A stretch of 6,234 nucleotides of DNA, from assembly GCA_003141795.1 (NCBI GenBank), contig PLNO01000249.1, positions 1,398 to 7,631 of the forward strand, read 5' to 3'. The position numbers and the translations under genes were made by a program. Source of the DNA: Spirochaetaceae bacterium (lineage in GTDB: Bacteria > Spirochaetota > Spirochaetia > SZUA-6 > Fen-1364). The notes beneath the pieces were generated by a model. It made no database searches, was not told the origin of the DNA, and saw only the letters and a program-made list of their open reading frames with translations. Shown here piece after piece: positions 5,676-6,234 of the stretch. Numbering within the stretch: position 1 is the stretch's first letter; each line of letters opens with the position of its first letter.

Positions 5676-6134
5676 GTCTCCCTTTTCGACTGGATGCGGG
5701 AGGCTCTCCATCAGGGCCAGAAGGAGAAGGCGGAGTTCCACCGTCGCTCAATTGAGAAGCTGAACGCCCGCTACGTCAAGCTTCAGAACCGTATCGACCG
5801 GATCTACCTGGACAAGCTGGACGGAGAAGTGGAAGGGGTGTTCTACCGCAAAAACGTTTCCCTGTGGTGGGCAGAGCAGAACGAGATTCAGGACCGTGTC
5901 CGGCGCCACCAGAAGGCCGATGAGAACTTCATCGAGCAGGGAATCCGGCTCCCGGAGATCGCTCGGAATGCTTCCCGGTTCTACCAGAGCCAGGGCCAAG
6001 CGGAACGGGCAACCCTCCTGGGCTTCATCCTGTCCGGCTCAACGCTCAAAGACGATCAAGTGGTTCCCGCGTTCAAGCAGCCCTTCGACGTCATCCGCAG
6101 AATCGCGCAAGAGGCACGCGCCAACCGGCAGGAT
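5676..6134 (+). pseudogene. Large serine recombinase, C-terminal remnant (catalytic domain missing)
   Basis: About 150 codons resemble the C-terminal region of large serine recombinases (phage or element integrases): FDWMREAL, a long charged coiled-coil helix with SIEKLNARYVKLQNRIDRIY and LDKLDGE, then FYRKNVSLWWAEQ, a further helical stretch and the usual closing motif AFKQPFDVI (about 6069-6095). The N-terminal resolvase domain with its catalytic serine, the recombinase domain and the zinc ribbon are all absent. The frame is open back to a stop at 5517-5519, but sequence before about 5676 shows no similarity, so the gene is truncated at its 5' end. The only ATG near the start of similarity is at 5694, inside the conserved region and without a good ribosome binding site. 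At the 3' end the frame has no stop and continues through the tRNA terminator and tRNA to the window edge, so the native C-terminus also seems lost. It cannot be catalytic; residual expression is not excluded. Confidence 0.75.
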
Positions 6135-6136
6135 AT

Positions 6137-6172
6137 AAAAAACAGGCATCAGCCGATCTGGTCAAAGCCTGT
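6137..6172 (-). terminator. Rho-independent terminator of the tRNA-Asn gene
   Basis: On the minus strand ACAGGC (6172-6167) pairs perfectly with GCCTGT (6147-6142), and a run of six T (6142-6137) overlaps the stem base. The loop is about 19 bases. The structure lies 10 bases after the tRNA 3' end and in the correct orientation. It falls within the open frame that extends the recombinase remnant, so the sequence from about 6137 on is probably original chromosome. Confidence 0.65.
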
Positions 6173-6181
6173 CCAACTCCG

Positions 6182-6234
6182 CTCCCCCGCGGTGACTCGA
6201 ACACCGGACCTAGTGGTTAACAGCCACCCGCTCT
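6182..6234 (-). tRNA. tRNA-Asn (anticodon GTT), 3' part, cut by right edge
   Basis: On the minus strand the window opens in the 3' side of the D-arm (GAGC), followed by the anticodon stem GGTGG/CCACT around the loop CTGTTAA (6217-6223) with anticodon GTT (6219-6221). Then come variable loop AGGTC, T-stem CGGTG/CACCG around TTCGAGT, the 3' acceptor strand CGGGGGA (6183-6189) and discriminator G (6182). The G discriminator and GTT anticodon agree with asparagine. The next bases are CGG, so the CCA end is not encoded and must be added enzymatically. The acceptor 5' strand and most of the D-arm lie beyond the window. Confidence 0.93.

Noticed and set aside
5418..5763. Short open frames on both strands in the gap before the recombinase remnant
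   Set aside because: They overlap one another, have no recognisable motifs or ribosome binding sites, and some contain the recombinase region in the wrong frame.
1..6234. CRISPR array or other regular repeat array
   Set aside because: No evenly spaced repeats were seen anywhere in the window.

Overview
This is a GC-rich bacterial window with mostly short intergenic gaps, strong AGGAGG-type ribosome binding sites and mixed ATG/GTG starts. The gene content (an ECF sigma factor with a long C-terminal extension, a DGPF/YCII protein, a VOC protein and a DUF1801 protein) is typical of free-living soil or sediment bacteria. The sequence alone does not fix the phylum.

Layout. At the left edge, on the minus strand, is the N-terminal part of a substrate-binding protein of the sugar ABC-transporter type; it runs off the window. 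It is divergent from a four-gene plus-strand cluster: an ECF42-type sigma factor (490-1746), a VOC/glyoxalase-fold protein (1847-2260), a DGPF-motif YCII-family protein (2305-2628) and a short UvrA-like ABC ATPase (about 2690-4936). A convergent minus-strand DUF1801 protein (4958-5377) follows. Next come about 300 bases without a recognisable gene. The right end holds the C-terminal part of a large serine recombinase with no catalytic domain (a pseudogene remnant). It abuts the terminator and 3' half of a minus-strand tRNA-Asn(GTT), which is cut by the right edge.

How the genes may work together. ECF42-type sigma factors carry a C-terminal regulatory extension, generally lack a dedicated anti-sigma factor, and are commonly encoded next to DGPF proteins. 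Here the group is extended by a VOC protein and by a UvrA paralog that has lost the UvrB-binding region. The cluster therefore looks like a small sigma-controlled stress or detoxification module in which the UvrA-like protein would act without normal UvrB loading, for example in DNA protection or resistance to a DNA-binding compound. That functional link is inference. Each of the four cluster genes is preceded by an inverted repeat close to its ribosome binding site. The most striking is a perfect 12-bp stem just before the sigma gene.

The right end is probably a scar of an integrated element next to a tRNA gene: only the recombinase C-terminus survives, and its open frame continues into the tRNA terminator and tRNA in antisense.
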